From contig JACDFX010000077.1 of assembly GCA_013815575.1 (NCBI GenBank), positions 1 to 7,251 of the forward strand: a stretch of DNA of 7,251 bases. The letters are read 5' to 3'. Under the pieces are notes generated by a model. The model did not search any database. It was not told the DNA's origin and was given only the letters and a program-made list of their open reading frames with translations. Shown here in pieces: positions 1-7,251 of this stretch (its first letter is position 1; each line of letters starts with the position of its first letter). This DNA is from Rubrobacter sp. GTDB lineage: Bacteria; Actinomycetota; Rubrobacteria; Rubrobacterales; Rubrobacteraceae. The position numbers and the translations under genes are program-made.

Positions 1-2717
<2,717 letters not shown>

Positions 2718-2720
2718 AGC

Positions 2721-6605
<3,885 letters not shown>

Positions 6606-6613
6606 CAAGTAGC

Positions 6614-6649
6614 CGGTCAGCCTCCAGCCAAGAAGTTGGAGGCTGACCG
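6614..6649 (+). terminator. Hairpin terminator candidate after rpoC
   Basis: A perfect 13-bp inverted repeat pairs 6614-6626 (CGGTCAGCCTCCA) with 6637-6649 (TGGAGGCTGACCG). One further G-U and one C-G pair can extend it inward to leave a six-base loop. It starts 9 nt after the rpoC stop. The 3' side reads CTTTGCGG, so there is only a three-base T run. This is not a canonical U-tract intrinsic terminator, but strong hairpins with poor U tracts are common at gene ends in high-GC actinobacteria. The position between a convergently oriented gene end and a new promoter supports a terminator role. Mere 3'-end protection of the mRNA is the alternative. Confidence 0.72.
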
Positions 6650-6683
6650 CTTTGCGGCCCGAACAGACGATCACGGAGTTGGC

Positions 6684-6712
6684 TTGACATAGCGGGTCCG
6701 TGAGCCTAAAAT
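6684..6712 (+). promoter_or_regulatory. Sigma-A (sigma-70 type) promoter for the str operon
   Basis: The -35 box TTGACA (6684-6689) is a perfect consensus match. After a 17-bp spacer comes the -10 box TAAAAT (6707-6712), which differs from TATAAT at one base. No extended -10 TG is seen. The expected start site is about 6718-6721, giving a 5' untranslated leader of roughly 96-99 nt before rpsL. Box match and spacing this close to consensus are rare by chance in such GC-rich DNA, so this is likely the main promoter for rpsL-rpsG. Confidence 0.88.
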
Positions 6713-6717
6713 CATGC

Positions 6718-6767
6718 ATCGCGGTTACGAACTGTTGCTTTCGGGTAACTTGTTCGAGGATCGCGAT
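6718..6767 (+). promoter_or_regulatory. Structured 5' leader hairpin of the rpsL mRNA
   Basis: The predicted start of the transcript can fold into one long imperfect hairpin. ATCGCG (6718-6723) pairs with CGCGAT (6762-6767). After a 4/5-nt internal loop, CGAAC (6728-6732) pairs with GTTCG (6752-6756). After a small U-rich mismatch/bulge, GTTGCT (6734-6739) pairs with GGTAAC (6744-6749) using two G-U pairs, closing a UUCG tetraloop (6740-6743). That is 17 pairs in three helices. A competing GTTAC/GTAAC pairing (6724-6728 with 6745-6749) also exists. The role is unknown. Autoregulation by a ribosomal protein and stabilisation of the mRNA 5' end are both possible. I do not recognise it as a named leader family. 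Confidence 0.6.
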
Positions 6768-6803
6768 TTAAAGTGTTGTAGAAGCCCCCTTTTCAAGCAG
6801 AGA

Positions 6804-6809
6804 GAGAGG
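6804..6809 (+). promoter_or_regulatory. rpsL Shine-Dalgarno
   Basis: GAGAGG ends 7 nt before the ATG at 6817 and sits in a purine repeat beginning near 6799. It is a moderate rather than perfect match. The upstream CCTTTT (6788-6793) could pair with it through four Watson-Crick-capable positions and two G-U pairs, with a 10-nt loop, so weak masking of the site is conceivable. Confidence 0.7.
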
Positions 6810-6816
6810 CGCGGCC

Positions 6817-7185
6817 ATGCCGACGACCAACCAGCTCGTGCGCCACAAGCGCGAGCGACAGACGCAGAAGACGGCGACGCCGGCGCTTCAGGGCTCCCCG
6901 CAGCGGCGGGGCGTTTGCACCCGCGTCTCGACGACGACCCCGAAGAAGCCGAACTCGGCGCTGCGCAAGATCGCGAGGGTCCGGCTCGTCAACGGCCACG
7001 AGGTCACGGCCTACGTGCCTGGCGAGGGGCACAACCTGCAGGAGCACTCCGTCGTGCTGGTTCGTGGCGGCCGGGTGAAGGACTTGCCTGGTGTGCGCTA
7101 CAAGGTCGTGCGCGGGGCGCTCGACACGCTCGGGGTCAACAACCGCAAGCAGGGCCGCTCCAAGTACGGCACGAAGAAGGCGTAG
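6817..7185 (+). CDS. rpsL: 30S ribosomal protein S12
   Basis: Encodes the 122-residue protein S12 of the small ribosomal subunit, which lines the decoding centre and helps fix translational accuracy. The usual length is about 123-124. The signature segments are all present: MPTTNQLVR at the start, [12 protein letters not shown] (26-37), [13 protein letters not shown] (39-51), [16 protein letters not shown] (63-78) and [14 protein letters not shown] (82-95). The two lysines whose replacement gives streptomycin resistance or dependence in other bacteria are wild type here (Lys43 at 6943-6945, Lys88 at 7078-7080). Asp89, the position methylthiolated in E. coli, is kept. The start is fixed by the ATG, its ribosome binding site and alignment with the family N-terminus. 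It is the first gene of the str operon, preceded by its own promoter and leader and followed 8 nt later by rpsG. Confidence 0.99.
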   Translation: MPTTNQLVRHKRERQTQKTATPALQGSPQRRGVCTRVSTTTPKKPNSALRKIARVRLVNGHEVTAYVPGEGHNLQEHSVVLVRGGRVKDLPGVRYKVVRGALDTLGVNNRKQGRSKYGTKKA

Positions 7186-7189
7186 GAGG
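7184..7189 (+). promoter_or_regulatory. rpsG Shine-Dalgarno overlapping the rpsL stop
   Basis: AGGAGG includes the last two bases of the rpsL TAG stop codon and ends 4 nt before the rpsG ATG, with a further GGAGAG register just downstream. The tight spacing favours ribosomes finishing rpsL starting rpsG directly (translational coupling), which is an inference. Confidence 0.8.
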
Positions 7190-7193
7190 AGAG

Positions 7194-7251
7194 ATGCCCA
7201 GAAGAGCAGCGCCGCCGAAAAAGAAGATAATCGGGGACCCGGTCTACGGGA
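7194..7251 (+). CDS. rpsG: 30S ribosomal protein S7 (3' truncated by window)
   Basis: Only the first 19 codons are in the window. The predicted start MPRRAAPPKKK followed by IIGDPVYG matches the N-terminus of bacterial S7, whose basic arm is followed by a conserved DPVYG or DPVY-like motif. S7 is a primary binder of the 3' major domain of 16S rRNA and organises the head of the small subunit. The ATG is preceded by a good ribosome binding site, and the position directly after rpsL is the standard str operon order (rpsL, rpsG, usually then fusA and tuf). In E. coli S7 is the translational repressor of this operon. Whether that applies here cannot be judged from the fragment. Confidence 0.95.
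   Translation, partial: MPRRAAPPKKKIIGDPVYG

Larger units (their letters stand above)
6606..6816. other. Intergenic region between rpoC and the str operon
   Basis: This 211-bp gap has no credible coding sequence. It is visibly richer in A/T than the genes on either side in its second half. In order it holds a strong inverted repeat (6614-6649), a sigma-A type promoter (6684-6712) and a structured leader (6718-6767) running into a C5-T4 tract (6785-6793) and the rpsL ribosome binding site. It therefore separates the rpoBC unit from an independently transcribed rpsL-rpsG unit. Confidence 0.9.

Noticed and set aside
6762..6772. Leader hairpin followed by TTTAAA as a transcription attenuator
   Set aside because: The helix is interrupted by internal loops, its base is short and the T run is only three bases, so intrinsic termination here looks unlikely.

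Overview
The window is a stretch of core housekeeping DNA from a high-GC bacterium. Gene order is rpoB (3' three quarters) – rpoC (complete) – 211-bp intergenic region – rpsL (complete) – rpsG (first 19 codons), all on the + strand. The host is almost certainly an actinomycete in the broad sense (Actinomycetota). RpoC carries the roughly 100-residue helical clamp insertion typical of that phylum, and RpoB ends in the actinobacterial-type LGINLSRDE tail. Frequent AUA isoleucine codons and the absence of the long Tyr/Asp-rich RpoC tail of mycobacteria point to a deep lineage such as Rubrobacter, but the genus is an inference.

Layout: bases 1-2717 encode the beta subunit of RNA polymerase from just before the second half of its lobe/protrusion region to its C-terminus. 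Bases 2721-6605 encode the whole beta' subunit. The two genes are separated by three bases and lie in the same reading frame, so a single UAG codon is all that keeps them from being a beta-beta' fusion. The region after rpoC (6606-6816) holds a 13-bp perfect hairpin (probable terminator), a near-consensus sigma-A promoter (TTGACA, 17 bp, TAAAAT) and a roughly 100-nt leader whose first 50 nt can fold into a long UUCG-capped hairpin. The leader is followed by rpsL (S12) and, after an 8-nt gap, rpsG (S7), the start of the str operon.

Functionally the window joins the end of the rpoBC transcription unit to the beginning of the str (S12-S7, presumably then EF-G and EF-Tu) unit. The terminator-promoter pair shows that the str genes have their own strong promoter. 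The structured leader is the one part not explained by standard gene annotation and is the best candidate for an undescribed regulatory element. No mobile elements, CRISPR arrays, tRNAs, inteins, frameshifts or accessory genes were seen.
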